DNA of 64,000 nt, taken from assembly GCA_035771175.1 (NCBI GenBank), contig CM069611.1:15428866-15492865 (forward strand), given 5' to 3'. The stretch's first letter is position 1, and each line of letters opens with the position of its first letter. The notes beneath the pieces were generated by a model, which was not told the origin of the DNA, searched no databases, and saw only the letters and a program-made list of their open reading frames with translations. The DNA is from Paratinospora sagittata. Lineage: Eukaryota > Streptophyta > Magnoliopsida > Ranunculales > Menispermaceae. Position numbers and translations under genes: made by a program. Below are positions 10,753-20,262 of the stretch, one piece after another.

Positions 10753-11298
10753 CATTTCTCATTCAAGCCTTTTGTAAATATCTACGTCCTAAGAGTCATG
10801 ACATCAACTCAGTTCCATTAATACAGATTATCATCTAGCAACAAAGCCAAGCTAACATTAATGACAAAGAAAAGAGACATTAATTCAAATAAATGCCTTT
10901 GAGACATTTTATCAAACATATCTCGTGCAACTTGACCTGGTGTTGGAGCAGGGCATTCAAGTCCTTGCTTACCTTCATGGCATTCACTTGCAAACAGACC
11001 AGGTGGATATTTTCCATACAAATTTATGTAGCTAAACATGGTTGAGGCACAGTCATTTGTAAGATCATTTATCTCTTCGACATAGGGGCACGCAAATTCC
11101 TTGAGGGCACCACAACAAAGCTTAGGAGGGTACTGAGGTCCTTTGCACCTACTTGTGATGATAGTGTAGTTTAGAAACTCAAAATTCACAGGACAACCTG
11201 TGGATGAAGAATGACACAGGTTATTCACAATTCCAAATGAAATAATCTAATGTGTAACTATTCAATAATAGACATTACACCATTCATCACAACAAATA
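10753..11298 (-). pseudogene. LORELEI-like GPI-anchored protein (LLG) exon, left copy
   Basis: On the minus strand an intron end (TTCATCCACAG) precedes an exon at 11197-10818 that encodes CPVNFEFLNYTII, SRCKGPQYPPK and CCGALKEFACPY, then NDLTNDCASTMFSYINLYG and CPAPTPGQ. It ends in a hydrophobic tail (LFFVINVSLALLL) fitting a GPI-anchor signal. This is the Cys-rich core of LLG/LORELEI proteins, which chaperone FERONIA-type receptor kinases at the plasma membrane. The signal-peptide exon is absent. The exon lies antisense to the gypsy element and ends 101 bp before its LTR. The copy at 19717-20262 differs at only a few residues. Confidence 0.85.
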
Positions 11299-11394
11299 TG
11301 TAACCCAGAAAAAAAAAAGATTTCAAACATGATCCGAAAATCTCGCCGACATCTCGCCTGAAATCTCGCCGAGATCTCGCCGGAATTTCGCCGA

Positions 11395-11830
11395 CATCTA
11401 TGCTAAAATCTCGCTCTCGCTCTCTCTAAAACCAAACGCGCAAGTCTCTTCCTCTCGAAACCCTCTCTCTCCCTTCTCATCTTGCCGCTGCAACTCCGCC
11501 ACGGATCTCGCCGCCACCGCCCTCTCTTCTCTTCTCCGCCACTGATCTCGCTGCCGCCGCTCTCTTTCTTCTCTTCTCTTCTCATCTCGCCACTGCAACC
11601 TCCGCCATCTGCCACTGATATCATATCGCCGCCGCCCTTTCTCTCTCTCTTCTCCGCCATCTGCCATTCCCCTGCCTTCACCTCGCCACTGATCTCTCTC
11701 CTCCGATCTCTCTCTCCTCCGATCTCTCGATCTCTCGCTCTCTCGCTCCCGATCTCTCGCCCTCGCTCTCAATCTCTCTCTCTCTAAAACCAGCATACTC
11801 CACTCTCTCTCTTCCCTTTTCTCTCTCCCC
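11395..11830. repeat. CT-rich and TCTCGCCG-rich low-complexity tract
   Basis: Imperfect CTCTCT and TCTCGCCGNNAT units fill this part of the LTR; the same tract recurs at about 20380-20800. The 152-codon Arg/Glu-rich minus-strand frame here is translation of the repeat, not a gene. Confidence 0.85.
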
Positions 11831-11959
11831 CCCCCTGTTTTTATTTTTTTTACCAAGTGTTATTTTTTAAACGATGCAACTAAGTGTATTTCATTTTATT
11901 TATTTATTTTATTTTCTTTTAAACAACCAACATGTTATATAATATATTTATATGTATTA

Positions 11960-12521
11960 TATATTTTTTTAACCAAGTGTTATTATTATTTTTTAAACAT
12001 TGCAACTCAAGTGTTATTATTTTTTTAAGCAATCAAGATGTTATATAATATATTTATATGTATCATACATTTTTTTAACTAAGTGTTATTATTTTTTTTT
12101 AAACATTGCAACTCAAGTGTTATTTTTTTTTAAGCAATCAAGATGTTATATAATATATTTATATGTATCATACATTTTTTTTAACCAAGTGTTATTATTA
12201 TTTTTTTACATTGCAACTCAAGTATTATATTTTTTTTTAGCAATCAAGATGTTATATAATATATTTATATACATTTTTTTTAACCAAGTGTTATTATTAT
12301 TTTTTAAACATTGCAACTCAAGTATTATTATTATTTTTAAGCAATCAAGATGTTATATAATATATTTATATACATTTTTTTTTAACCAAGTGTTATTTTT
12401 TTTTTTTAAACATTGCAACTCAAGTATTATTATTTTTTTAAGCAATCAAGATGTTATATAATATATTTATATACATTTTTTTTAACCAAGTGTTATTATT
12501 TTTTTTAAGCAACCAAGATGT

Positions 12522-12528
<7 letters not shown>
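11960..12528. repeat. about 105-bp minisatellite in the left LTR
   Basis: Five to six head-to-tail units each contain AACCAAGTGTTATTATT, ACATTGCAACTCAAGT, AAGCAATCAAGATG and TATATAATATATTTATAT. The right LTR has the matching array at about 20930-21500 with a different unit composition. The 153-codon frame 12000-12461 is its translation. Confidence 0.88.

Positions 12529-12554
<26 letters not shown>
12529..12554. repeat. TA microsatellite
   Basis: An uninterrupted TA run of about 13 units ends the minisatellite. It is much shorter in the right LTR (about 21505). Confidence 0.9.
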
Positions 12555-12555
<1 letters not shown>

Positions 12556-14038
12556 CATACATACAATACCGCATATAATATATTAGATTATGGTATATCA
12601 TATTTTACGTTTTTACTATCTAGATCATCATATTATATCAGGTGGAAGTTTATTAGTTAAGTTATATTATATGTATAATGTGACCACCACCATACAACAT
12701 AGACATGTATGCACATTATATTAATATAATATAATATAAAACAAGTGATTAACGTGTGATTTATGCGTGGATAGGTTGATAACGCCTAACGTCGAGGAAT
12801 CTCAACACTTTTGGAATTTAGCGATTCAGGTGGGGATGATTCTAGGCCTTCATAATATTTTATTTGATATATAGATAGAAATGTTAAATTAATTAGGTCC
12901 ATAGTATTATTAGATTGCTTATGCATGCCTATTGTACATGATTATACGTATGCAATGTTGTGATTGTTTAACCATGATGATATGTGTGTTGACATGATTT
13001 TTATTCTGATCAAATGATAATTGGATGCATGAAATTCATGTAGTAGTTGAATTCATTTATAAATTATAATGCCTGATAATGAAATGTATGATTTGGAATA
13101 TTGGCGTAGTGAATGCGTGAACACTATTATAATTGACTTTGTGACATGATACCATGTGTAGTGGAGTTGAATATATTTTATGAATGCACTTAATATCGTG
13201 CTTATACCATACGTATGACGTGACATCACTAAAGAACACGATTAAGATAAGAATCACACATATGTGGCAGTTATTCTAAGGAATATCGCCAATGTTCTAA
13301 TTTTCGGGCTGTGCCACCCTGAGTTTGATTTTCCTAAAGGTACGTGATTTAGAACGTGATGAAATTCTCGACTTAAACAATCTAATGTTGCAACGATTAA
13401 TGTGTGAAACTTGTTTGTAATGTTCTTGTGTATGTATCACAATAAAATATTGTGAATTGTTTAGATGACCCACTGGGCTTTCAAGCTCACCCATATTTTT
13501 CTACATGCAGGTACTTAGAAAATAAGATCGCAAGTTCGTGATGTAGTTCAACGTAGTAGAGGTGAGTTTAATTAATTAATTAGCATTGTGGTGTTAGGAC
13601 TGAACATTTTATTTAATTTTTAAAGGTTTATTATTTAAACGAATTGTATTGATAATTGAAATTCAATGATTATTATTACGGTCGGTAAAGACCCTGTGAT
13701 TTATTTCATGTGTGAATGCCTTGGAATAGAATTCATTAATTCTATTTGATGATTGTATTTTAATGTTGTGTCCATAATGGATGGGCAAGGGCAAGTACTA
13801 TTGTATGAAGATAACGATTGTATGAAGAATTTAAGGTATTCGTTTATCTTAACCAGTAAGTTGATTGGGAGAATATAAACTCATAGTTTTGCAAACTTTA
13901 TTATTTATAAAATGGTTATGGGTTAAGATAGACGGATACGAGTAACGTCTCGATTTTCAGTGATATTTTATATAAAAGTAAAATATTCATTATCTTACAA
14001 AAAAAAAAATTAGTTTTGAAAATCGGGGTGTTACAGTT

Positions 14039-14050
14039 TGGTATCAGAGC
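14039..14050 (+). other. primer binding site (tRNA-iMet) of gypsy element 1
   Basis: TGGTATCAGAGC lies three bases after the left LTR and complements the 3' end of initiator methionine tRNA. Confidence 0.93.
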
Positions 14051-14289
14051 TTTAGGCTTTAGATCATGGGAAGTGTTACAACAAATTTTGAGAAGTTTAG
14101 TATCAGTGAGTAAGTATCAAATCGGTATGAGATTAGAGTTCAACTTGAGTTAGATAAATATGTCAATTATAAACTTTATAACGTGATATCGAGAATGAAA
14201 GTACAGTGGGTCTAACAAACTCAAAACTTTTAGGACATCGGTTAGAGACAAGAACTTGTATGAAAACTGTTTGGTTAGAATCTGAGATC

Positions 14290-14610
14290 AGGATGAATCT
14301 TTTATTCTTGGTTCCAAAGCGGTATGGGACGTGGAGGAATTTAAGGGTATTTGAAGAGTCTTGATCTTGGAGACTAGCGGACCATATTGGTGAATGACTA
14401 ACAACTCTGGACGAGCTTGTATCGCTACGTTCAACTGGTATGGGACAACTTGGACATAGTGGGTACCTGGGAAGCCTTAGTTGGTAGGACATTTGCGTAT
14501 TGTTTGGGTGTATTGAAGTTTCTTTATGGAAGCTTATATCACCGGGCTAGAGTGGTATGGGACACTTGAATACGGAGGGTATAAGTGAAAGTTTGGGAAT
14601 TTTCTTTATA
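14290..14610 (+). other. leader repeat array with GGTATGGGAC hairpins (gypsy 1)
   Basis: The exact decamer GGTATGGGAC occurs at 14321-14330, 14437-14446 and 14554-14563, spaced 116 and 117 bp. Units two and three sit in imperfect hairpins: CTACGTTCAAC pairs with ACTTGGACATAG; TTATA, CC and AGTG pair with CACT, GG and TATAA. Each is followed by a GGGTAYNTG...GAAG-like block. It lies in the presumed RNA leader between primer site and gag. Gypsy element 2 has the same arrangement at 49150-49450. Confidence 0.65.
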
Positions 14611-14823
14611 CCATTGTTGTGTGGTATGTTGTTTGTTTGTTTGCTTGTCTTGTTTACTTGTATCAAAACCAAATCATGTACCCTGTGACAATCATGGATT
14701 GTCAAAATTTTATGAAACCTAGAAACTGAATCAATAGGACCATTTTATTTTCGAGAACTTAGAATTTTGAATTTAGAGTCACCCTAACTGGAAATAATTA
14801 TCTCATGTAGTACTAAAGATGAG

Positions 14824-16410
14824 TTGAAATTTTATAGATGGCTGCACCTCGAAGAAGGAACCACAAGGTCTGTGAGTGATCTCATAAGGGACACTAAACC
14901 AGCTGAGCAGACACAATCGACATCCGAATCTCAACCGACGGAGCAAGCACATGCAAATCAAACAGTGAATGTTGACTTTGCTGGAACAGAGAACGTCCAA
15001 CCTATAACAGTTCCAACCCTTGGAAATGTTTTGGGACCAGAGATGATGGCTGAATTTGTAAGGCAAGTCGTGGAACAGGTGACCAGACAGATGCCTCAAC
15101 CTCAACTGAATCCAACAATTGTGGTGCAGAATGAAACAAGAACTCGAAACATCAGGAGACCTAAAGAAAAGGAATGGGCCGATCAATTGAAAGACTTCCA
15201 ACGTATGCATCCTTCGAAATTTGAAGGAAAACCGGATCCAAGGGAAGCCGACAAGTGGTTCCAGGAGGTTCAGGAACACATGGAAGTTCTAGGAGTAACC
15301 GGTCCAAGAATGGTGGCAATTGCAGCTCACCAATTCATAGGTGAGGCCAAACATTGGTGGAGAATGGTTAAAGAAAGTCCTACAGTGGATGTGAACACTA
15401 TGACCTGGGCGACTTTTAAAGAAATATTTTATGATAAATTCTTTCCCAAAGTGAACAGAAAAGAACTACAATCTGAATTTGTGAGACTAATACTAAGGAA
15501 CATGACAGTGGCAGAATATGAGGCGAAGTTTATCGAACTTTCCAGATTTGCTCGTGAACTGGTCGCCAATGAACAGATGAAAGCTAGTAGATTTGCAGAA
15601 GGTCTCAAAATGGAGATTAGAAAGGTGGTTGTTTCGATGAATATGAAGACTTACAAAGAGGTAGTTGAACGAGCCCTGTTAGTAGAAAGAGAACTGAACC
15701 TACAAGAAACAATACGGAACAGGAACAAAAGGCCGCAAGGACATAATTCTGATTACCAGAGTAATCACAACAAGAGGCAGAATCTGAATAATTTCGGTGG
15801 CAATGGTAATACGTGGAACCGAAACACGTTCAACAATGGGATCCAGTGGAACAGGGGACAGAATCACAACAACGGATCAGGAGGGTCTAGGCATAATGGT
15901 GGACAACATATATATCAAAATAATATTCGTGCACCCCAACAAAATAGAAATCAAGTAGTAGATACGAGATTTTGCTTCAAATGCAACCAACCGGGTCATT
16001 TGGCACGAAACTGCACTATGCAAGGAGTTCGACAAAATTTTCGTCCGGGCAACTGGCAGAACAACAACAATGGGCAAGGACGAAATCAAGCCAATCGTTC
16101 GAGTTATAATCAGAACCAAACCCAAAATCAAAATCAAAAGCAAGGCAGAGTCTTTGCAATGACAGAAGGAAATCCTGAACAAGAAGTTGGTACAAACGAA
16201 GTGGTGGAAGGTACATTCATTTTATTTCATGTTACAGTTAAAGTCTTGTTTGATTCTGGAGCATCAAGGTCTTTTATTTCTGAAAACTTAGCCAGGAAAC
16301 TACAACTTTCCACTGTTCCTTTATCTGTTGTTATGAAGATTTCAACTCCAGTAGGAGTAAACGTCCCAACAACTGAAAAATGTAGTTGTGACCTTAGAAT
16401 TAATGATTAG
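14824..16410 (+). CDS. gypsy 1 Gag and protease part of gag-pol
   Basis: Gag core at about residues 115-240 (HPSKFEGKPDPREADKWF; AEYEAKFIELSRFA), an Asn/Gln-rich stretch, CCHC knuckle CFKCNQPGHLARNC near residue 384, then the retropepsin site VLFDSGASRSFIS near residue 473. The annotated start is the frame opening at a TTG. A better original start is ATG at 14838 (reads MAAPRRRN), which is in another frame, so a small frameshift has probably occurred at the gag start. A TAG at 16408-16410 interrupts; pol continues in the same frame. It would make the particle protein and the aspartic protease of a chromodomain gypsy element. Confidence 0.93.
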   Translation: MKFYRWLHLEEGTTRSVSDLIRDTKPAEQTQSTSESQPTEQAHANQTVNVDFAGTENVQPITVPTLGNVLGPEMMAEFVRQVVEQVTRQMPQPQLNPTIVVQNETRTRNIRRPKEKEWADQLKDFQRMHPSKFEGKPDPREADKWFQEVQEHMEVLGVTGPRMVAIAAHQFIGEAKHWWRMVKESPTVDVNTMTWATFKEIFYDKFFPKVNRKELQSEFVRLILRNMTVAEYEAKFIELSRFARELVANEQMKASRFAEGLKMEIRKVVVSMNMKTYKEVVERALLVERELNLQETIRNRNKRPQGHNSDYQSNHNKRQNLNNFGGNGNTWNRNTFNNGIQWNRGQNHNNGSGGSRHNGGQHIYQNNIRAPQQNRNQVVDTRFCFKCNQPGHLARNCTMQGVRQNFRPGNWQNNNNGQGRNQANRSSYNQNQTQNQNQKQGRVFAMTEGNPEQEVGTNEVVEGTFILFHVTVKVLFDSGASRSFISENLARKLQLSTVPLSVVMKISTPVGVNVPTTEKCSCDLRIND

Positions 16411-16425
16411 CTGATTTCAGCTGAA

Positions 16426-18174
16426 TTGATACTGTTACCCATTAATGATTATGATGTAATCTTGGGTATGGATTGGTTATCTGAGTACCAAGCCCAGATC
16501 GATTGCCTTCGAAAGAAGATTACCTTGCGATTACCTTCGGGAGAGCTGTTAAAAATTTATGGGGATAGAAACAAAATCCCGAGGAATATCATGTCCGCAC
16601 TTCTCGAATCTGTGAATCAAAAAGAGGAATTCAAAACCCTAATAGAAGCTGAGCCTCTAAAGACCTTGAGGAATTTAGAAGAGTACTTAGTGGTTCGAGA
16701 CTTCCCTGAAGTGTTTCCCGAAGAATTACCAGGATTACCTCCTAAACGGGAAGTAGAGTTCAAGATAGACCTGTACCCTGGAACAGCCCCCATAGCCATG
16801 TCACCCTACAGAATGGCCCCTGGCGAACTAATCGAACTAAGGACCCAACTTGATGATCTTAGTGCGAAGGAATTTATCCAACCGAGCGAATCACCCTGGG
16901 GAGCACCAGTATTGTTTGCCAAAAAGAAAGATGGGTCGATGAGACTGTGTATTGACTATAGAAAATTAAATCAAGTCACAGTCAAGAACAAATACCCCCT
17001 ACCAAGAATAAATGATTTGTTCGATCAGCTGAAGGGAGCAACTTGTTTTTCCAAGATCGACCTAAGGTTCGGTTACCACCAACTTAGAATCAAAGAGTCA
17101 GACATACCGAAGACAACATTCAGGACTAGGTATGGACACTTTGAATTCAGAGTCATGCCATTTGGACTCACTAATGCACCAGCAGCATTTATGGATCTAA
17201 TGAATAGGACGTTTAGGCCTCATCTAGACAAATTTGTAGTGGTATTTGTTGATGATATTCTGGTTTATTCGAAGACCCGTGAGGAACATCAGGAACACCT
17301 TACAGTAGTTTTGGAAACATTGAGGCGAAATGAATTGTATACCAAATTTGAAAAATGTGAATTTTGGATGAAGTCAGTCAAATTTTTGGGCCATGTAGTG
17401 TCATCAGAAGGGATATCCGTAGATCCAACAAAAGTTGAAGCAGTAATGAACTGGGAAAAGCCAAAGTCAGTGACAGATATTAGAAGCTTTCTGGGACTAG
17501 TTGGTTACTATAGAAGATTTATTCTAAATTTTTCGAAACTAGCTGAGCCTATGACAAAGCTAACAATGAAGGATGCCAAATTTAGTTGGGATGAGAAATG
17601 TGAGAATTCCTTTCAGGAGTTGAATAGACGATTAACCACAACCCCAATATTGATCACTCCTGCAAGCGGAGTCGGTTATGTTATTTACACTGATGCTTCT
17701 AAGAATGGTCTTGGCGCTGTTCTGATGCAGGAAGGTAAAGTGGTTGCTTATGCTTCTAGGCAATTGAAGACTCATGAACAGAACTACCTTACTCATAATT
17801 TAGAATTGGCTGCTATTGTATTTTCCTTGAAGATATGGAGACACTATCTTTATGGAGAGAAATTTGATCTATACTCTGATCATAAGAGTTTGAAGTACAT
17901 CTATACACAAAAAGAGTTAAATTTGAGGCAAAGGAGATGGATGGAATTGCTGAATGATTATGATTTTCAGCTACATTATCACCCAGGGAAGGCCAACATA
18001 GTCGCAGATGCTTTAAGTCGAAAATCTTACAAGAACGATGCAGAAAAAGGGGAGATGTACCAATTGATTGAAGATTATAATTTGGGCGTACAAAAATGTG
18101 AAAATCAGATTTTCTTATATAATATGAGCTGCAAGCCAGACCTACTACATAAAATTAAGGAAGGTCAAGCTTAG
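16426..18174 (+). CDS. gypsy 1 reverse transcriptase and RNase H
   Basis: In frame with gag after one TAG. Order: end of the protease region (DVILGMDWL), RT with [31 protein letters not shown] and the catalytic FVDDILVYS box, then the connection ([13 protein letters not shown]), then RNase H with [21 protein letters not shown] and SDHKSL. The frame closes at TAG 18172-18174 and again reopens in the same phase. All catalytic Asp residues of RT and RNase H that I can place are present. Two simple stops are the only breaks, which points to a fairly recent element. Confidence 0.93.
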   Translation: MILLPINDYDVILGMDWLSEYQAQIDCLRKKITLRLPSGELLKIYGDRNKIPRNIMSALLESVNQKEEFKTLIEAEPLKTLRNLEEYLVVRDFPEVFPEELPGLPPKREVEFKIDLYPGTAPIAMSPYRMAPGELIELRTQLDDLSAKEFIQPSESPWGAPVLFAKKKDGSMRLCIDYRKLNQVTVKNKYPLPRINDLFDQLKGATCFSKIDLRFGYHQLRIKESDIPKTTFRTRYGHFEFRVMPFGLTNAPAAFMDLMNRTFRPHLDKFVVVFVDDILVYSKTREEHQEHLTVVLETLRRNELYTKFEKCEFWMKSVKFLGHVVSSEGISVDPTKVEAVMNWEKPKSVTDIRSFLGLVGYYRRFILNFSKLAEPMTKLTMKDAKFSWDEKCENSFQELNRRLTTTPILITPASGVGYVIYTDASKNGLGAVLMQEGKVVAYASRQLKTHEQNYLTHNLELAAIVFSLKIWRHYLYGEKFDLYSDHKSLKYIYTQKELNLRQRRWMELLNDYDFQLHYHPGKANIVADALSRKSYKNDAEKGEMYQLIEDYNLGVQKCENQIFLYNMSCKPDLLHKIKEGQA

Positions 18175-18195
18175 GATAGAAAACTGATAAAATGG

Positions 18196-19581
18196 GTGGC
18201 AGATGCAAGCGCCAATAATGGAAATGCAAATTTCAAAATTGATTCAGAAGGGTTATTAAGGTTCAGAGATCGAATTTGTGTGCCCAGAATTGAAGAAATT
18301 AAAAAGATCTTATTTGACGAGGCACATCAGACTAAATACACTTTACATCCTGGTGGAGATAAGATGTACCAAAATTTGAAGAAAAACTACTGGTGGAAAG
18401 GTATGAAAAGAGATGTAGCCAAATATGTGTCTAAATGCCTTACATGTCAGCAAGTTAAGGCCGAACATAAAAGACCGTCTGGATTGTTACAACCTTTAGA
18501 AATCCCTGAATGGAAATGGGATAACATAGCAATGGATTTCGTCGGAGCTCTTCCTAGAAATCAGAAAGGTGAGGATAAGGTTTGGGTAATTGTGGATCGA
18601 CTTACTAAAGTGGCACACTTCTTACCTATTAAATCCACATATACGATTGGTAAACTGGGTGAGCTGTATGTGAAAGAAATTGTGAAGCTACATGGAGTAC
18701 CCAAATCGATTGTGTCAGATAGAGATTCCTTATTCACATCTCAGTTCTGGCAGAGCTTACAGCGGGAATTGGGAACCAAATTAACCATGAGCACCGCCTA
18801 TCATCCTCAGACAGATGGTCAATCCGAAAGGGTTATTCAGATCTTAGAAGACATGTTGAGAGCTTGTGTACTAGATTTCAAGGGAAATTGGAGTAAATAC
18901 TTACACCTAGCAGAGTTTGCTTATAACAATAGTTACCAGGCAAGTATACAAATGGCTCCATATGAAGCTTTATATGGACGACCATGTAGGTCACCACTGT
19001 GTTGGGCCGATTGGGAAGATAAGGTACTTACAGGACCTGATATGATAATGGAAATGAACGAAAAAGTGAAGTTGATCCAGAAAAGGCTAGTTACTGCACA
19101 GAGTAGGCCGAAGAGCTACGCAGATAAGAGGCGCCGACCTCTAGAGTTCCAAAAAGGTGATAAGGTATTCCTGAGAATAAGCCCTCAAAAAGGCATCATA
19201 AGGTTTGGTAAGAAAGGGAAGTTATCGCCGCGATTCATCGGTCCGTTCAAGATCAGTGATCGAATTGGTGAGAATGCTTACAAACTAGAATTACCAACTA
19301 GTTTATCCGCCATTCACATCGTATTCCATGTATCGATGTTGCGAAAATATGAACCAGACCCTTCCCAGACCATCGATTGGAAAGACGTAAAAGTACAAGC
19401 TGATGCCACCTATGAAGAAGGACCCTTACAGATCCTAGATTGGAAAGTTCATAGCTTGAGGAACAAAGACATTCCATTAGTTAAAGTATTATGGAAGCAT
19501 CATGGAGTTGAAGAAGCCACTTGGGAACCTGAAAGTGAAATGAAGGCCAAATACGCCGACTTATTCCAAAGAACACTCTAG
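18196..19581 (+). CDS. gypsy 1 integrase with chromodomain
   Basis: Same frame as RT. The HHCC zinc domain is visible (HQTKYTLHPGGDKM ... CLTCQQVK), then the core with catalytic Asp in MDFVGALP, Asp in VSDRDSLFTS and Glu in GQSERVIQILED. The GPY/F-type block KGKLSPRFIGPFKI follows. The C-terminal chromodomain-like stretch (VKVLWKHHGVEEATWEPE) places the element among chromoviruses; with 2.7-kb LTRs and this primer site a Tekay/Del type is likely (inference). Chromodomains of this family target insertion to heterochromatin. The frame closes at 19581, about 100 bp before the right LTR. Confidence 0.93.
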   Translation: MADASANNGNANFKIDSEGLLRFRDRICVPRIEEIKKILFDEAHQTKYTLHPGGDKMYQNLKKNYWWKGMKRDVAKYVSKCLTCQQVKAEHKRPSGLLQPLEIPEWKWDNIAMDFVGALPRNQKGEDKVWVIVDRLTKVAHFLPIKSTYTIGKLGELYVKEIVKLHGVPKSIVSDRDSLFTSQFWQSLQRELGTKLTMSTAYHPQTDGQSERVIQILEDMLRACVLDFKGNWSKYLHLAEFAYNNSYQASIQMAPYEALYGRPCRSPLCWADWEDKVLTGPDMIMEMNEKVKLIQKRLVTAQSRPKSYADKRRRPLEFQKGDKVFLRISPQKGIIRFGKKGKLSPRFIGPFKISDRIGENAYKLELPTSLSAIHIVFHVSMLRKYEPDPSQTIDWKDVKVQADATYEEGPLQILDWKVHSLRNKDIPLVKVLWKHHGVEEATWEPESEMKAKYADLFQRTL

Positions 19582-19671
19582 GTTCCGAGATACAACTGGT
19601 CAACAGTGGAAAAAGTTGAACGTCAGCAAGTAAGTAAGCTTATACTTTAATTTCGGGACGAAATTTCTTTT

Positions 19672-19684
19672 AAGATGGGAAGAA
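19672..19684 (+). other. polypurine tract of gypsy element 1
   Basis: AAGATGGGAAGAA lies directly before TGTAACCC, the LTR start. It follows a CGGGACGAAATTTC block common just upstream of gypsy 3' LTRs. Confidence 0.88.
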
Positions 19685-19716
19685 TGTAACCCACTGAAAA
19701 AAAAAAGCCAAGCTAA
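19685..19716 (+). repeat. isolated 5' tip of the right LTR with A run and templated filler
   Basis: TGTAACCCACTG and ten A residues look like the LTR start. They then switch into AAAGCCAAGCTAACATT, a string that also occurs inside the LORELEI-like block (about 10844 and 19806). The right LORELEI-like block follows, and a full LTR start only appears at 20263. Confidence 0.75.
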
Positions 19717-20262
19717 CATTTCTCATTCAAGCCTTTTGTAAATATCTACGTCCTAAGAGTCATGACATCAACTCAGTTCCATTAATACAGATTATCATCT
19801 AGCAACAAAGCCAAGCTAACATTAATGACAAAGAAAAGAGGCATTAATTCAAATAAATGCCTTTGAGACATTTTATCAAACATATCTCGTGCAACTTGAC
19901 CTGGTGCTGGAGCAGGGCATTCAAGTCCTTGCTTACCTTCATGGCATTCACTTGCAAACAGACCAGGTGGATATTTTCCATACAAATTTATGTAGCTGAA
20001 CATGGTTGAGGCACAGTTATTTGTAAGATCATTTATCTCTTCGACATAGGGGCACGCAAATTCCTTGAGGGCACCACAACAAAGCTTAGGAGGGTACTGA
20101 GGTCCTTTGCACCTACTTGTGATGATAGTGTAGTTTAGAAACTCAAAATTCACAGGACAACCTGTGGATGAAGAATGACACAGGTTATTCACAATTCCAA
20201 ATGAAATAATCTAATGCGTAACTATTCAATAATAGACATTACACCATTCATCACAACATATA
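19717..20262 (-). pseudogene. LORELEI-like GPI-anchored protein (LLG) exon, right copy
   Basis: Same 380-bp exon (20161-19782) with the same intron acceptor as the left copy. Visible residue differences from it are Asp to Asn in NDLTNNCAS, Thr to Ala in CPAPAPGQ, and Ser to Pro in the hydrophobic tail. The six conserved core cysteines I can follow (CPVN, RCKG, CCGA, ACPY, NCAS) and ECHEG remain. It lies between the LTR tip stub and the complete right LTR, antisense to the element. Without a first exon or promoter it is not expected to be a working LLG gene. Confidence 0.85.

Larger units (their letters stand above)
11299..14035 (+). repeat. left LTR (2737 bp) of gypsy element 1
   Basis: It starts TGTAACCCAG followed by an A run, ends GGGGTGTTACA, and is directly followed by a tRNA-iMet primer site. 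It matches 20263-22992 over its length with scattered differences. It holds a CT-rich tract, an array of about 105-bp repeats and a TA microsatellite. No TSD partner is found next to it. Confidence 0.88.

Noticed and set aside
10818..11228. Working LORELEI-like gene
   Set aside because: The first residues of the frame are intron read-through, the signal-peptide exon is missing, and the copy is antisense at an LTR edge in two places.
11398..11856. 152-codon Arg/Glu-rich minus-strand frame (and the 95-codon equivalent at 20355-20642)
   Set aside because: It is the translation of a CT-rich and TCTCGCCG-rich low-complexity tract. Several frames are open at once and no domain is visible.
12000..12461. 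153-codon frame with repeated membrane-like peptides
   Set aside because: It is the translation of the 105-bp AT-rich minisatellite; the right LTR gives shifted versions.
16408..16410. Programmed stop readthrough between protease and RT of gypsy 1
   Set aside because: A second similar stop occurs at 18172-18174 and the Gag start is frameshifted. Decay explains all three; no structured readthrough context was evident by eye.
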